Origin: Streptomyces dengpaensis
GTDB lineage: Bacteria; Actinomycetota; Actinomycetes; Streptomycetales; Streptomycetaceae
Assembly: GCF_002946835.1 (NCBI RefSeq)
Contig: NZ_CP026652.1
Coordinates: forward strand, 7,564,001 to 7,628,000
Direction of reading: 5' to 3'
DNA: 64,000 nucleotides
Numbering within the stretch: the first letter of the stretch is position 1; each line of letters begins with the position of its first letter. Positions 1 through 8,844 of this stretch are shown here, one piece after another. Under the pieces are notes generated by a model. It did not search any database and was not told the origin of the DNA. It saw only the letters and a program-made list of their open reading frames with translations. The translations under genes were made by a program, and so were the position numbers.

Positions 1-2
1 TC

Positions 3-914
3 CGGTCCGCGGCCAGGGAACTGGGGTGGACGCCGAGCTCCAGCGCCCGGGCTCTGTCCACGGGCCGGGCCCGCGCCGTCGGACTGGTCCTGGCCCGCGA
101 ACCCGAGCTCATCGGCACCGACCCGTTCTATCCCGCGTTCATGGCGGGAATCGAGACGGTCATATCCGAGACCGGCGACGGTCTGATGCTGCAGATGAGC
201 CGTCCCGGAAGCGAAGTGGACACCTATCGCAGGCTCGCGGCTGACCGGCGCGTGGACGGCGTGTTCCTCACCGACCTGCGCGCCGACGACATCCGTCCGG
301 CGCTGGTCGCCGAACTGGGCCTGCCGGCCGTGGCCGTGGGGGCGCCGGGGGCCGGCGCCGGCCTGCCGACTGTCAACCTCGACGACCGTCCCGCCGTCGG
401 CGAGGCCGTACGGCACCTGGTCGCCATGGGACACCGCGACATCGCCTACGTGGCCGGTCCCGACGAGTTCGTGCACGCCCGGCGCCGCCGCCAGGCCTGG
501 ACGGACGCACTCGCCGAAGCCGGCCTGCCCGAGGGAACGTTACTGCCGGGCGGCTTCACCGCCGAGGGCGGAGCACGGGCCACCCGGATGCTGCTCGAAC
601 GGCCCACGCCGCCGACGGCCATCGTCTATGGCAACGACCTGTCGGCCACGGCCGGCATGGCGGTCGCCCAGGACGCCGGACTGCGGCTGCCCGACGACCT
701 GTCGGTGGTCGGCTTCGACGACGTCCCGCTCGCCTCCTTCACCAGCCCTCCGCTGACCACCTGCCGTGCGAACCCGGTCTCCTGGGGCCGGGCGTCCGCC
801 CAGGCACTGGTGGAGCTGATCGAGACGGGCACCACCGCCGACGTGGAGCTGGAGCCGGCCGCCCTGGTGGTGCGCGGCTCCACCGGCCCTGTGCCGGTCC
901 GCGGAGACAGCTGA
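3..914 (+). CDS. LacI-family transcriptional regulator (5' end outside window)
   Basis: Partial gene. The frame is open from base 3 and the first visible residues (AARELGWTPSSSARALSTGR) are the end of a LacI-type helix-turn-helix and its hinge, so roughly the first 25-30 residues lie upstream of the window. The rest is a periplasmic-binding-protein-like effector domain with the usual VVGFDDVPLASFTSPPLTT stretch near the C-terminus. LacI proteins of this type repress sugar-import operons and release DNA on binding a sugar. It lies directly upstream of, and on the same strand as, a sugar ABC importer and glycosidase operon, so it is inferred to be the local repressor. The effector sugar cannot be read from sequence. 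Confidence 0.9.
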   Translation, partial: RSAARELGWTPSSSARALSTGRARAVGLVLAREPELIGTDPFYPAFMAGIETVISETGDGLMLQMSRPGSEVDTYRRLAADRRVDGVFLTDLRADDIRPALVAELGLPAVAVGAPGAGAGLPTVNLDDRPAVGEAVRHLVAMGHRDIAYVAGPDEFVHARRRRQAWTDALAEAGLPEGTLLPGGFTAEGGARATRMLLERPTPPTAIVYGNDLSATAGMAVAQDAGLRLPDDLSVVGFDDVPLASFTSPPLTTCRANPVSWGRASAQALVELIETGTTADVELEPAALVVRGSTGPVPVRGDS

Positions 915-926
915 CCCCGCGGCGCG

Positions 927-973
927 CCGGTGCGTCTCCGCCCCCGGGACGGGGCGGGGCAGCCACGCACCGG
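927..973 (+). terminator. nested inverted repeat between regulator and importer operon
   Basis: An outer 9-bp perfect inverted repeat (CCGGTGCGT at 927-935 and ACGCACCGG at 965-973) encloses an inner 7-bp repeat (CCGCCCC at 938-944 and GGGGCGG at 951-957). It falls between the regulator stop and the solute-binding-protein ribosome binding site. It could act as a partial terminator or as an mRNA stabiliser that sets importer expression apart from the regulator. There is no U-run, so termination is inferred. Confidence 0.5.
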
Positions 974-1013
974 CCGTGCCGTACCACAAACCCAGCTAGA
1001 AGGGAAACCTCCA

Positions 1014-2291
1014 ATGAAGAAGGCCCTCCTCGCCATGCTGCCGGCAGCGGCTGTGGCATTGACCGCGTGCGGCAGTGGTACCGGATCGGACTCCGGTAGC
1101 GCCGCTGATGACGCCCGTGGCCCGATCACGATCTGGTACTCCAACAACGCGCAGGAAGTTGCGTGGGGCAAGGAGATGGTGGCGGACTGGAACGCCTCCC
1201 ATCCCAAGGAGAAGGTGAGCGCGCAGGAGATCCCCGCGGGCAAGAGCTCCGAGGAGGTCATCGGTGCGGCGATCACTGCAGGTAACGCGCCGTGCCTGGT
1301 CCTGAACACCGCTCCGGCGGCCGTGCCCGGGTTCCAGAAGCAGGGCGGCCTGGTTGCGCTCGACGAGTTCCCCGACGGCAAGAAGTATCTGCAGGAGCGC
1401 GTCGGCGGCAGGCTCTCCCAGTACGCGTCGCCGGACGGCAAGTACTACCAGATGCCGTGGAAGAGCAACCCGGTGATGATCTTCTACAACAAGGAGCTGT
1501 TCAAGAAGGCCGGGCTGGACGCGGAGCACCCCAAGCTGTCCAGTTACCAGGACTTCCTGCAGACGTCGCGCAAGCTGGTCGGCAGCAAGGCCGCCAAGGC
1601 TGCGATCTGGCCGGCTCCGACGTCGGAGTTCTACCAGTCCTGGTTCGACTACTACCCGATGTTCACGGCGCAGACCGGCAGGCAGCTGGTCGAGGACGGC
1701 AAGGCCCAGTTCGCCTCGCCCGAGGGCATCAAGGCCGCCCAGTTGTGGAAGACCATGTATGCCGACGGCCTGGCGCCGAAGGAGAGTTTCAACGGCGACG
1801 CCTTCGGTGAGGGCAAGTCCGCGATGGCCACCGTGGGTCCGTGGGCGGTCTCTGTCTACGGCGACAAGGTCGAGTGGGGTGCCGTGCCGGTGCCGACTGC
1901 CGACGGTGCGGCCGGCAAGGGCACCTTCAGCGACGAGAAGTCCATCGGCATGTACGCCTCCTGCAAGAACCGCGGGACGGCCTGGGACGTCATGAAGTTC
2001 GCCACCGGCAAGGAGCAGGACGGCAAGCTGCTGGAGGCGACCGGGCAGATGCCGATGCGCACCGGCCTGACGTCCGCCTACCCGTCCTACTTCGCTTCGC
2101 ACAAGGACTATGAGGTGTTCGCGCAGCAGGCCGAGCACACCATCGAGGCGCCGAACGTGCCGAACTCGGTCGAGGTATGGCAGACGTTCCGCGACGCCTA
2201 CACCAAGGCCGTGATCTTCGGTAAGGGTGACCTTGCTGCCACCTTGAAGGACGCCGCCGGCAAGGTGGACAAGCTCGCGGAAGGCCAGTGA
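1014..2291 (+). CDS. sugar ABC transporter extracellular solute-binding lipoprotein
   Basis: A 425-residue family-1 solute-binding protein that would capture a sugar or oligosaccharide outside the membrane and deliver it to the two permeases that follow. The N-terminus MKKALLAMLPAAAVALTAC is a lipoprotein signal with lipobox LTAC and the lipidated cysteine at residue 19. The mature part begins with a Ser/Gly/Asp-rich linker, then PITIWYSNNAQEVAWGKEMV, typical of MalE/UgpB-like proteins. The start was chosen because the signal peptide begins at this ATG and AGAAGGGA lies about 9 bases upstream; an in-frame upstream extension has no signal-peptide character. No ATPase gene is present, which is common in Streptomyces, where a shared MsiK-type ATPase serves many importers (family knowledge). 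Confidence 0.93.
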   Translation: MKKALLAMLPAAAVALTACGSGTGSDSGSAADDARGPITIWYSNNAQEVAWGKEMVADWNASHPKEKVSAQEIPAGKSSEEVIGAAITAGNAPCLVLNTAPAAVPGFQKQGGLVALDEFPDGKKYLQERVGGRLSQYASPDGKYYQMPWKSNPVMIFYNKELFKKAGLDAEHPKLSSYQDFLQTSRKLVGSKAAKAAIWPAPTSEFYQSWFDYYPMFTAQTGRQLVEDGKAQFASPEGIKAAQLWKTMYADGLAPKESFNGDAFGEGKSAMATVGPWAVSVYGDKVEWGAVPVPTADGAAGKGTFSDEKSIGMYASCKNRGTAWDVMKFATGKEQDGKLLEATGQMPMRTGLTSAYPSYFASHKDYEVFAQQAEHTIEAPNVPNSVEVWQTFRDAYTKAVIFGKGDLAATLKDAAGKVDKLAEGQ

Positions 2292-2300
2292 GCAGCCGCC

Positions 2301-3260
2301 ATGTCCTCCACCACCTCTGGCACTCACCGGCTCCGGCGTGCCGCCGGGGCCGCGCGTAGGGCGCTGGGTCCCCGGCAGCCGTGGCGGTTGCGGCTCGGCG
2401 GGCACCAGCCGGTCGGGATGCTGTTCGTCTCGCCGTACCTGCTCTACCTGGCGGCGATCTTCGTGTATCCGCTCGGCTTCGCCGTGTGGATGTCCTTCCA
2501 CGACTACTTTTTCGCCGCTCCCGGTGTACAGGTCGACCGGCCCTTCGTGGGGCTGGACAACTACACGACGGTGCTCACCGACCCGGACGTGTGGCGTTCC
2601 TTCGTCAACATCGCCGTCTTCCTGGTCATCAACGTGCCGCTGACGGTGGTGGCCTCACTGGTCCTGGCCAGTGCGCTGAACAAGAAGCTGCGGTTTCGGT
2701 CCTTCTTCCGGACGGCGTACTACATCCCCTACATCACGGCGAGTGTCGCGGTCGTGGGTGTGTGGCTGTTCCTGTTCAACACCAACGGTCTGGTGAACCA
2801 GGCTCTTGGGCCGCTGGCTCCGGACCCCTCGTGGCTGGTGAACTCCCATCTGGCGATGCCGGTCGTGGCGGTCTTCGTGGCCTGGAAGCAGCTGGGCTTC
2901 TTCGTGGTGCTGTATCTGACGGCGCTGCAGAACGTGCCCAACGAGCTGTATGAGTCGGCGGCCCTCGACGGTGCCGGCCGGTTCCGGACGTTCCGGTCGA
3001 TCACCGTGCCCACGGTGCGCCCCGCGACGCTGCTGGTCCTGATCCTGGCCACGATCACCGGCGCCAACCTGTTCACCGAGCCCTATCTGCTCACCAGCGG
3101 CGGCGGGCCCGACGGGGCGACGACCTCGCCGGTCCTGCTGATGTACCAGCGGGGTCTCCAGCAGGGGCATCCCGATGAGGCGGCCGCCATCGGCGTGATC
3201 CTCGTGGTGCTGATCACCGCGCTCTCGCTCATCTACCGCCGCTTCTTGGAGAGGGACTGA
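2301..3260 (+). CDS. sugar ABC transporter permease (MalF-type)
   Basis: A 319-residue inner-membrane permease. A basic N-terminal tail is followed by about six hydrophobic segments; the first spans PVGMLFVSPYLLYLAAIFVY. The EAA cytoplasmic loop that contacts the ATPase is visible as ELYESAALDGAGRFRTFRSI. The ATG lies 9 bp after the binding-protein stop, and the next permease begins 1 bp after this one ends, so the genes are cotranscribed. It forms a heterodimeric channel with the downstream MalG-type protein. Confidence 0.93.
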   Translation: MSSTTSGTHRLRRAAGAARRALGPRQPWRLRLGGHQPVGMLFVSPYLLYLAAIFVYPLGFAVWMSFHDYFFAAPGVQVDRPFVGLDNYTTVLTDPDVWRSFVNIAVFLVINVPLTVVASLVLASALNKKLRFRSFFRTAYYIPYITASVAVVGVWLFLFNTNGLVNQALGPLAPDPSWLVNSHLAMPVVAVFVAWKQLGFFVVLYLTALQNVPNELYESAALDGAGRFRTFRSITVPTVRPATLLVLILATITGANLFTEPYLLTSGGGPDGATTSPVLLMYQRGLQQGHPDEAAAIGVILVVLITALSLIYRRFLERD

Positions 3261-3261
3261 G

Positions 3262-4155
3262 ATGACCACCGACGTCACACCCTCATCCGCCAAAAAGCGC
3301 CGGCACGCGGCTCACGCCGCGCGATCCGCGTCCGGGCCACTCTGGTCGAAGATCGCGCTGCTCATCGGGGCGTTCGCCTTCCTCTTCCCCTTCTACTACA
3401 TGATCATCGGCTCCTTGCAGAAGGAGCCCGACTCCAGCCCGGCCGGGGCGTTCCCGAACCCGGGGAATTTGAGCCTGGACAACTACGCGGCGATCAACTC
3501 GGCGATCTCGCTGGGGCGTTCGCTTATCAACTCCGGCATCTTCACCGGCGGCGTGATCGTCTGCACCACCGTGTTCGGACTCCTCGCGGGCTACGCGCTG
3601 GCGCGTCTGCAGTTCCGGGGCCGCGGCTCGACCTTCGCCCTGGTGCTCCTGGTCCAGACCGTGCCCTTCCAGCTGCTGATGATCCCGCTGTATGTGCTGA
3701 TCGTCCGCGACTACGGTCTCGCCGACTCCTACCTCGGCATGATCCTGCCCTTCGCGATCAACACCACCGCCGTCTTCATCTTCCGGCAGTTCTTCCTGCA
3801 ACTGCCGGCCGCGATGTTCGAGGCGGCCCGCATGGACGGCGCCGGCGAACTGCAGATCCTGTTCCGCATCGCGATACCGCTGTGCAAGCCGGCCCTGCTG
3901 TCGGTGGTGCTGCTCAGCTTCACCGGGCCGTGGAACGAGTTCCTCTGGCCGTTCCTTGTCACCAAGCAGCAGGACATGCAGCCGCTGGCCGTCTCTTTGG
4001 CCAACTACATCAGCACCGTCGCCTCCGCCGCCGCCAACCCGTTCGGCGCCATCCTCGCCGGGGCCTGCGTGCTCGCCGCACCCGCGGTCGCCCTCTACAT
4101 CGTCTTCCAGAGCCGCTTCACCTCCTCCGACATCGACTCGGCAACGAAGGGCTGA
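3262..4155 (+). CDS. sugar ABC transporter permease (MalG-type)
   Basis: A 297-residue inner-membrane permease, partner of the upstream MalF-type protein. Hydrophobic segments alternate with short loops, and the EAA loop reads AMFEAARMDGAGELQILFRI. The segment FTGPWNEFLWPFLV near the C-terminus is characteristic of carbohydrate importer MalG-type subunits. GGAGAGGGA lies just before the ATG. It is followed after 6 bp by the GH130-like gene, which links import to catabolism. Confidence 0.93.
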   Translation: MTTDVTPSSAKKRRHAAHAARSASGPLWSKIALLIGAFAFLFPFYYMIIGSLQKEPDSSPAGAFPNPGNLSLDNYAAINSAISLGRSLINSGIFTGGVIVCTTVFGLLAGYALARLQFRGRGSTFALVLLVQTVPFQLLMIPLYVLIVRDYGLADSYLGMILPFAINTTAVFIFRQFFLQLPAAMFEAARMDGAGELQILFRIAIPLCKPALLSVVLLSFTGPWNEFLWPFLVTKQQDMQPLAVSLANYISTVASAAANPFGAILAGACVLAAPAVALYIVFQSRFTSSDIDSATKG

Positions 4156-4161
4156 ACCCCT

Positions 4162-5235
4162 GTGTCCCACAGCACCACCACCCCCATCCCCTACCGCCTG
4201 ACCCGGGTCGGCGTCGTGATGTCCCCGCTGCCCGGCGCGGCCCACGAGGTCGAGGGCGTACTCAACCCGGCCTCCGGCCGCACCCCCGACGGCAGGCTCC
4301 ACCTGCTGCCGCGACTGGTCGCGCAGGGCAACGTCTCCCGCGTCGGGCTCGCCGAAGTCACCCTGGAGGACGGCGTGCCCACCGGCGTCGAGCGGCGCGG
4401 CGTGGTCCTCGCCCCGGACGCCGGCTGGGAACGCGGCAAGAACAACGCCGGCGTGGAGGACCCCCGCACCACCTGGATCGAGGACCTGGGCCGGTACGTC
4501 ATGTCCTACGTGGCCTACGGGCCGCTCGGCCCCAAGCCCGCCCTCGCCGTCTCAAAGGACCTGGTCAACTGGGAGCGCCTCGGCCCGGTCCAGTTCGCCT
4601 ACCAGCCCGACCTGGACACCGACCTCAACCTCTTCCCGAACAAGGACGTCGTGCACTTCCCCGAGCCCGTGCCGGGCCCGGACGGCGCGCTGTACTACGC
4701 CATGCTGCACCGCCCGATGTGGGACCTGGGCTGGTTCCGGCCCGGCGAGGGCGTGCACCTGCCCGCCAGCGTGAGCGACGAACGCCCCGGCATCTGGATC
4801 TCCTACGTGCCCGTCGACGAGGTCAAGCACGACATCCGCGCACTGACCCGGCCGCGCCACCACCGCCTGGTCGCACTCTCCGAGTACCCCTGGGAGGAGC
4901 TCAAGATCGGCGCCGGTCCGGCTCCCGTCCGGGTCGACGAGGGCTGGCTGCTCATCCACCACGGTGTCTCCGGCGCCATCGAGGACCCCTTCGCGCAGGT
5001 GCAGACCGTCAACTACGCGGCCGGCGCGATGATCCTCGACCCCGCCGACCCGGCCCGCGTCATCGCCCGCACCGCCGAACCGCTCATGGCCCCGGAAACC
5101 GCAGAAGAGCGCTCCGGCACCGTGCCCAACGTGGTCTTCCCGACCGCCATCGAGGAGATCGACGGCGTGCGCTACGTCTTCTACGGCATGGCCGACGCAC
5201 ACATCGGCGTGGCCCGCCTGGACCGGTCCGAGTGA
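4162..5235 (+). CDS. GH130-like glycosidase/phosphorylase
   Basis: A 357-residue cytoplasmic protein of the five-bladed beta-propeller type found in GH130, whose members phosphorolyse or hydrolyse beta-mannosides such as mannosyl-glucose and mannosyl-GlcNAc (family knowledge). Supporting stretches are EGVLNPASGRTPDG near the N-terminus, NNAGVEDPRTTWIEDLGRYV (propeller Asp/Arg), FPEPVPGPDGALYYAMLHRP and the late GVRYVFYGMADAHIGVARL. There is no signal peptide, so it acts on imported sugar. It starts at GTG. Hydrolase versus phosphorylase cannot be told from sequence alone. Its stop overlaps the next GTG (GTGA), which indicates translational coupling. Confidence 0.75.
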   Translation: MSHSTTTPIPYRLTRVGVVMSPLPGAAHEVEGVLNPASGRTPDGRLHLLPRLVAQGNVSRVGLAEVTLEDGVPTGVERRGVVLAPDAGWERGKNNAGVEDPRTTWIEDLGRYVMSYVAYGPLGPKPALAVSKDLVNWERLGPVQFAYQPDLDTDLNLFPNKDVVHFPEPVPGPDGALYYAMLHRPMWDLGWFRPGEGVHLPASVSDERPGIWISYVPVDEVKHDIRALTRPRHHRLVALSEYPWEELKIGAGPAPVRVDEGWLLIHHGVSGAIEDPFAQVQTVNYAAGAMILDPADPARVIARTAEPLMAPETAEERSGTVPNVVFPTAIEEIDGVRYVFYGMADAHIGVARLDRSE

Positions 5236-6449
5236 CTCCCGGCCCCACCGGGCACGCCGTCGCGCTGGTCGGCTGCGGTGCCTTCGGCACGTTCGTCCTG
5301 GACGCGATACGCGACATCCCCTCACTGCGGGTCGTCGCGTGCGCCGACGCCGACCGGCGACGGGCGGAGACGCTCGCCGGCCGGTACGGCGCGGCCGTCC
5401 ACGCGAGCGTGGAGGACGTGGCCGCGCTCCCGGATGTCGACGTGGTCGTGCTGGCCACCCCGCCGGCCGCCCACGCGGACGCCGCGGTGGCCGCCCTGCG
5501 CGCCGGCAAGCACGTCTTCTGCGAGAAGCCCATGGCGCTCACCGTCGAGGACGCCGCGCGCGTCGCGGAGGAGGCCGACCGCGCGCCGGGCGTGTTCGTC
5601 GTCGACCACGTGCTGCGCTACAACCCGATCCTGCGGCTGCTCCAGCGGCTCGGGCAGGAGAACCTGCTGGACCCGCTGCGGCGGTTCGCCTTCGAGAACG
5701 ACGCCTCGGACGAGGACCTGGGCCCAGACCACTGGTTCTGGGACCCGGCCCACAGCGGCGGCATCCACATCGAACACGGCGTGCACTTCTTCGACGCCGC
5801 CAACACCCTGACGGGCAGCAACCCCCTGCAGGTGCAGGGCACCGCGGTGCGGCGGGACGGCGGCCCGGTGGACATCGTGGTGGCCACCGCCACCCACCCC
5901 GGCGGCGCCGTGGCCACCCACACCCACTCCTTCACCCACGCCCACCGCGCCGAGCGCCAGATGATGCGGCTCGACTACGGCTTCGCCGAAGCCCGGGTCA
6001 CCGGCTGGATCCCGACGCACGCGACGGTCACCGCGTGGACCGACGACGCGGGCGCGGCCGGCTGGGAGGCGCTGCCCGCACGGACCGCCGAACTGCTCGC
6101 GGTTCCCGGACTGCGCCCGCACGGCCAGGAGCACATCACAGTGTCCGTGGCACGCCACGCCGGCTCGGACCGTCCTGCCTCCGGCCGGGGGATCACGCGC
6201 AGCGTCCCGCACCGGGTCGACTGCGTCGTCGACCTGGGCGGCGAGAATTGCAAACCGCATGTGTACGCCGAGAGCGTGCGGGCGGCCATGACCGACCTCC
6301 TGCACTGCGCGGCACACGGCGGCACCCCGCAGGCCGACGCCCGCACCGGGCTGGCCGCCGTCGCGGTGGCGGAGGCGGCCACCCGGTCCGCGCAGAGCGG
6401 CCGGACCGTCGCCCTCACCACCACCGTCCCCGCCGGAGGCGTCCGATGA
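5232..6449 (+). CDS. Gfo/Idh/MocA-family NAD(P)-dependent oxidoreductase
   Basis: A 405-residue dehydrogenase. The Rossmann nucleotide-binding motif GCGAFG is at residues 14-19 and the family's active-site EKP (FCEKPMAL) at about 98-100. A C-terminal alpha/beta sheet domain contains the likely catalytic histidine region SGGIHIEHGVHFFDA. The family oxidises or reduces sugars, inositols and sugar amines, and some members carry out redox-assisted glycoside cleavage. The GTG start overlaps the previous stop and its own TGA overlaps the next ATG (ATGA). Its position between two glycoside-active genes implies a sugar substrate, but which one is unknown. Confidence 0.85.
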   Translation: MTPGPTGHAVALVGCGAFGTFVLDAIRDIPSLRVVACADADRRRAETLAGRYGAAVHASVEDVAALPDVDVVVLATPPAAHADAAVAALRAGKHVFCEKPMALTVEDAARVAEEADRAPGVFVVDHVLRYNPILRLLQRLGQENLLDPLRRFAFENDASDEDLGPDHWFWDPAHSGGIHIEHGVHFFDAANTLTGSNPLQVQGTAVRRDGGPVDIVVATATHPGGAVATHTHSFTHAHRAERQMMRLDYGFAEARVTGWIPTHATVTAWTDDAGAAGWEALPARTAELLAVPGLRPHGQEHITVSVARHAGSDRPASGRGITRSVPHRVDCVVDLGGENCKPHVYAESVRAAMTDLLHCAAHGGTPQADARTGLAAVAVAEAATRSAQSGRTVALTTTVPAGGVR

Positions 6450-8074
6450 CGGCGGTCCCGGTGCCCGGAGCCGTCGGTCCCGCCCGGTGGTGGAGAGAGG
6501 CCGTCTGCTACGAGATCCATCCGCGTGCCTTCGCCGACGGCGACGGTAACGGCACCGGGGACCTGCCCGGAGCCACCGCCCGCCTGGACCACCTGGCGCA
6601 CCTGGGCGTCGACGCGGTGTGGATCACCCCCTTCTATCCCTCGCCACTGGCGGACGGCGGCTACGACATCGCCGACCACACCGGTGTCGCGGCCGACCTG
6701 GGTACGCCCGCCGACTTCGACGCCCTGGTGGCGAAGTCGCACGCGCTCGGCATCAAGGTCCTGGTGGACGTGGTTCCCAACCACACCTCGCACCGGCACC
6801 CGTGGTTCCTCGAGGCGGTCGCCGCCGGGCCCGGCTCCCGGGCCAGACAGCGCTACATCTTCCGGGAGGGCCGCGGAGAGAAGGGCGAGCTGCCGCCCAA
6901 CGACTGGCAGTCCGCGTTCGGCGGCCCCGCCTGGACCAGGATCGACGAGGCGGACGGCCGCCTCGGCCAGTGGTACCTGCACCTGCACGCGCCGGAGCAG
7001 CCCGACCTCGACTGGCGCCACGCCGAGGTGGTCGCCGAGTTCGAGCGGATCCTCAGGCACTGGCTGGACCGCGGTGTCGACGGTTTCCGCATCGACGTCG
7101 CCCACACCCTGTTCAAGGCCGAGGGCCTGCCCGATGCCGGCCCCGGCCAGCACCAGGACGTGCACCGCAACCACCTGATGCCCTACTACGACCAGGAGGA
7201 ACTGCACCCGCTGTTCCGCGACTGGCGGGCCCTGCTGGACCGGCACCCCGCCCCCGCGGGGGCGGTGGCCCCGCACGAGCGCGTGATGGTGGCCGAAGCG
7301 GGCATATTCGACCGTGAGCGGCTGGCCCGCTATGTCGCCCCGGGAGAGATGCAGCAGACCTTCAACTTCGCCTTCCTGGAATGCCCGTGGGACGGACCGG
7401 CGATGCGGGAGGTGGTCGAGCAGTCGGCGCGCGGCATGCAGGCGGTGGGCGCTCCCGTCACCTGGGTGCTCTCCAGCCACGACGCGATCCGTCCGGTCAG
7501 CCGGTACGGGGGCGGCCGGCTAGGTGAACGGCGCGCCCGGGCAGCGGCGCTGCTGATGCTGGCCCTGCCCGGCGCGGCCTACGTCTACCAGGGCGAGGAA
7601 CTGGGCCTGCCGCAGGCCCACATCCCCGACGACCGCATCCGGGACCCCCTGTGGGAACGCTCCGAGCACCGGCAACGGGGACGCGACGGCTGCCGGGTGC
7701 CACTGCCCTGGGCGGGGAGCGCCCCTCCATACGGCTTCAGCGACGCCGCCGCCGAGGACTGCTGGTTCCCGCAGCCCGCCGACTGGGCGGAGCTCTCCGT
7801 CGCGGCACAGCGGGACGACGAGCGGTCCATCCTCGCTCTGTACCGGGCGGCGCTGCGCCTGCGGCGCGCCCACCCGGCCCCGGACACCGTGCTGCGGCTC
7901 CAGGGCCCCGCGAACGGCGAGTGGTTCTCCTTCGAGCGATCGGCCGGGCTGCGATGCCTGGTCAACTTCGGAGCGCGGCCGGTCCCGCTGGACGACCGTG
8001 CCGAGGTACTGCTGTCCAGCGCACCGCTCGACGGCCGCGACGTCCCCCAGGACACCGCCGTCTGGATGACCTAA
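6446..8074 (+). CDS. GH13-family alpha-glucosidase / alpha-amylase-superfamily enzyme
   Basis: A 542-residue (beta/alpha)8-barrel glycosidase of the oligo-1,6-glucosidase/alpha-glucosidase type. The conserved regions are visible: VLVDVVPNHTSHRHPWF (region I), GVDGFRIDVAHTL with the nucleophile at Asp217, VMVAEAGIF with the acid/base at Glu284, and SSHDAIRP with Asp346. The usual Asn-His-Asp of region IV reads Ser-His-Asp here. The N-terminal WWREAVCYEIHPRAFADGDG is typical of intracellular GH13 glucosidases, and there is no signal peptide. The start overlaps the oxidoreductase stop (ATGA). It probably splits alpha-glucosides delivered by the importer; specificity is not decided. Confidence 0.88.
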   Translation: MTAVPVPGAVGPARWWREAVCYEIHPRAFADGDGNGTGDLPGATARLDHLAHLGVDAVWITPFYPSPLADGGYDIADHTGVAADLGTPADFDALVAKSHALGIKVLVDVVPNHTSHRHPWFLEAVAAGPGSRARQRYIFREGRGEKGELPPNDWQSAFGGPAWTRIDEADGRLGQWYLHLHAPEQPDLDWRHAEVVAEFERILRHWLDRGVDGFRIDVAHTLFKAEGLPDAGPGQHQDVHRNHLMPYYDQEELHPLFRDWRALLDRHPAPAGAVAPHERVMVAEAGIFDRERLARYVAPGEMQQTFNFAFLECPWDGPAMREVVEQSARGMQAVGAPVTWVLSSHDAIRPVSRYGGGRLGERRARAAALLMLALPGAAYVYQGEELGLPQAHIPDDRIRDPLWERSEHRQRGRDGCRVPLPWAGSAPPYGFSDAAAEDCWFPQPADWAELSVAAQRDDERSILALYRAALRLRRAHPAPDTVLRLQGPANGEWFSFERSAGLRCLVNFGARPVPLDDRAEVLLSSAPLDGRDVPQDTAVWMT

Positions 8075-8082
8075 ACGCTCAT

Positions 8083-8136
8083 TGAGGACTCCTCAGTCAC
8101 TGGGTGAGGACTGCTCAGTGAGGATTACTCACTGAG
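8083..8136. terminator. tandem hairpins between convergent genes
   Basis: A perfect 9-bp inverted repeat, CTCAGTGAG (8114-8122) and CTCACTGAG (8128-8136), has a 5-nt loop. A smaller palindrome TGAGGA-C-TCCTCA lies at 8083-8095. The region lies between two convergent genes and probably terminates transcription from both sides. The stop codon of the leftward methyltransferase (8125-8127) sits in the loop. Confidence 0.7.
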
Positions 8137-8820
8137 CGGCGGTCGCCGTGCGCTGCCCAGGACGCAGTACGAGGTGGGCAGCCGCGGCCCCTGCTCCGGC
8201 ATCAACATCCGGCGGTACGGGCCGAGTTCGAACCCGGCGTCGCGCAGGGCGGCGATCGGGTCGCGGGCCAGATGGCAGCCGCCGTTCAGCCGCGGCCACA
8301 CCGTGCGGTCCAGGGCGCGCTGGGTGTACGACATCGCGCGCCCGCCTCCCTTGCCGTGCTCGAAGAACCGCACGGTGCCGCCGGGGCGCAGCACGCGCCG
8401 CAGTTCCGTGAGCGCGCGCGGTACGTCGCGGACGCTGCACAGCACCAGCGAGACCACGGCCGCGTCGAAGGCCTCGCTCTTGACCGGCAGCGCCTCCGCG
8501 GCGCCCGGCACCACGTCGACGGGCACCCCGGAGCGCAGGGCCGCCTCCACCGCCAACTGCCGCAGCAGCCGCTCGGGTTCGATGGCGACGACCTCCGAGA
8601 CGGTGCGCGGATAGTGCGCGAAGTTCAGACCGTTGCCCGCGCCGATCTCGATGACCCGCCCGGACAGCCCGGCGAGCAGCCGCTCGCGCACTTTGCCCAT
8701 GCCCATCCGCGTCTCGGCGGCCACACTGATACGGGCGTAGTAGCGGGCGAACAGCGGATGGTGCACGGTGTCCCGCGTCACCTTGCCGGAGCCGGCCGAT
8801 CCGAGCGGCATGAGCGGCAT
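8125..8820 (-). CDS. class I SAM-dependent methyltransferase
   Basis: A 231-residue protein with the SAM-binding motif I as VIEIGAGNGLNFAHYP, an acidic motif VVAIEPE, and motif IV AFDAAVVSLVLCSV followed by ALTELRRVLRPGGTVRFFEHG. This is the UbiE/Methyltransf_11 pattern. The start at 8820 is supported by GGGAGG six bases upstream; the frame stays open further upstream without family similarity. The substrate is unknown. It lies downstream of bioD on the same strand with a 47-bp gap holding a direct repeat, and is probably not part of biotin synthesis. Confidence 0.85.
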   Translation of the reverse strand: MPLMPLGSAGSGKVTRDTVHHPLFARYYARISVAAETRMGMGKVRERLLAGLSGRVIEIGAGNGLNFAHYPRTVSEVVAIEPERLLRQLAVEAALRSGVPVDVVPGAAEALPVKSEAFDAAVVSLVLCSVRDVPRALTELRRVLRPGGTVRFFEHGKGGGRAMSYTQRALDRTVWPRLNGGCHLARDPIAALRDAGFELGPYRRMLMPEQGPRLPTSYCVLGSARRPPLSE

Positions 8821-8844
8821 GACGGACCTCCCAGGGGGACGGGC

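Noticed and set aside
3882..5231. Upstream extension of the Gfo/Idh frame across the GH130-like gene
   Set aside because: The extension is Arg/Pro-rich shadow coding; the GTG at 5232 with stop overlap and the Rossmann motif 14 residues later fix the start.
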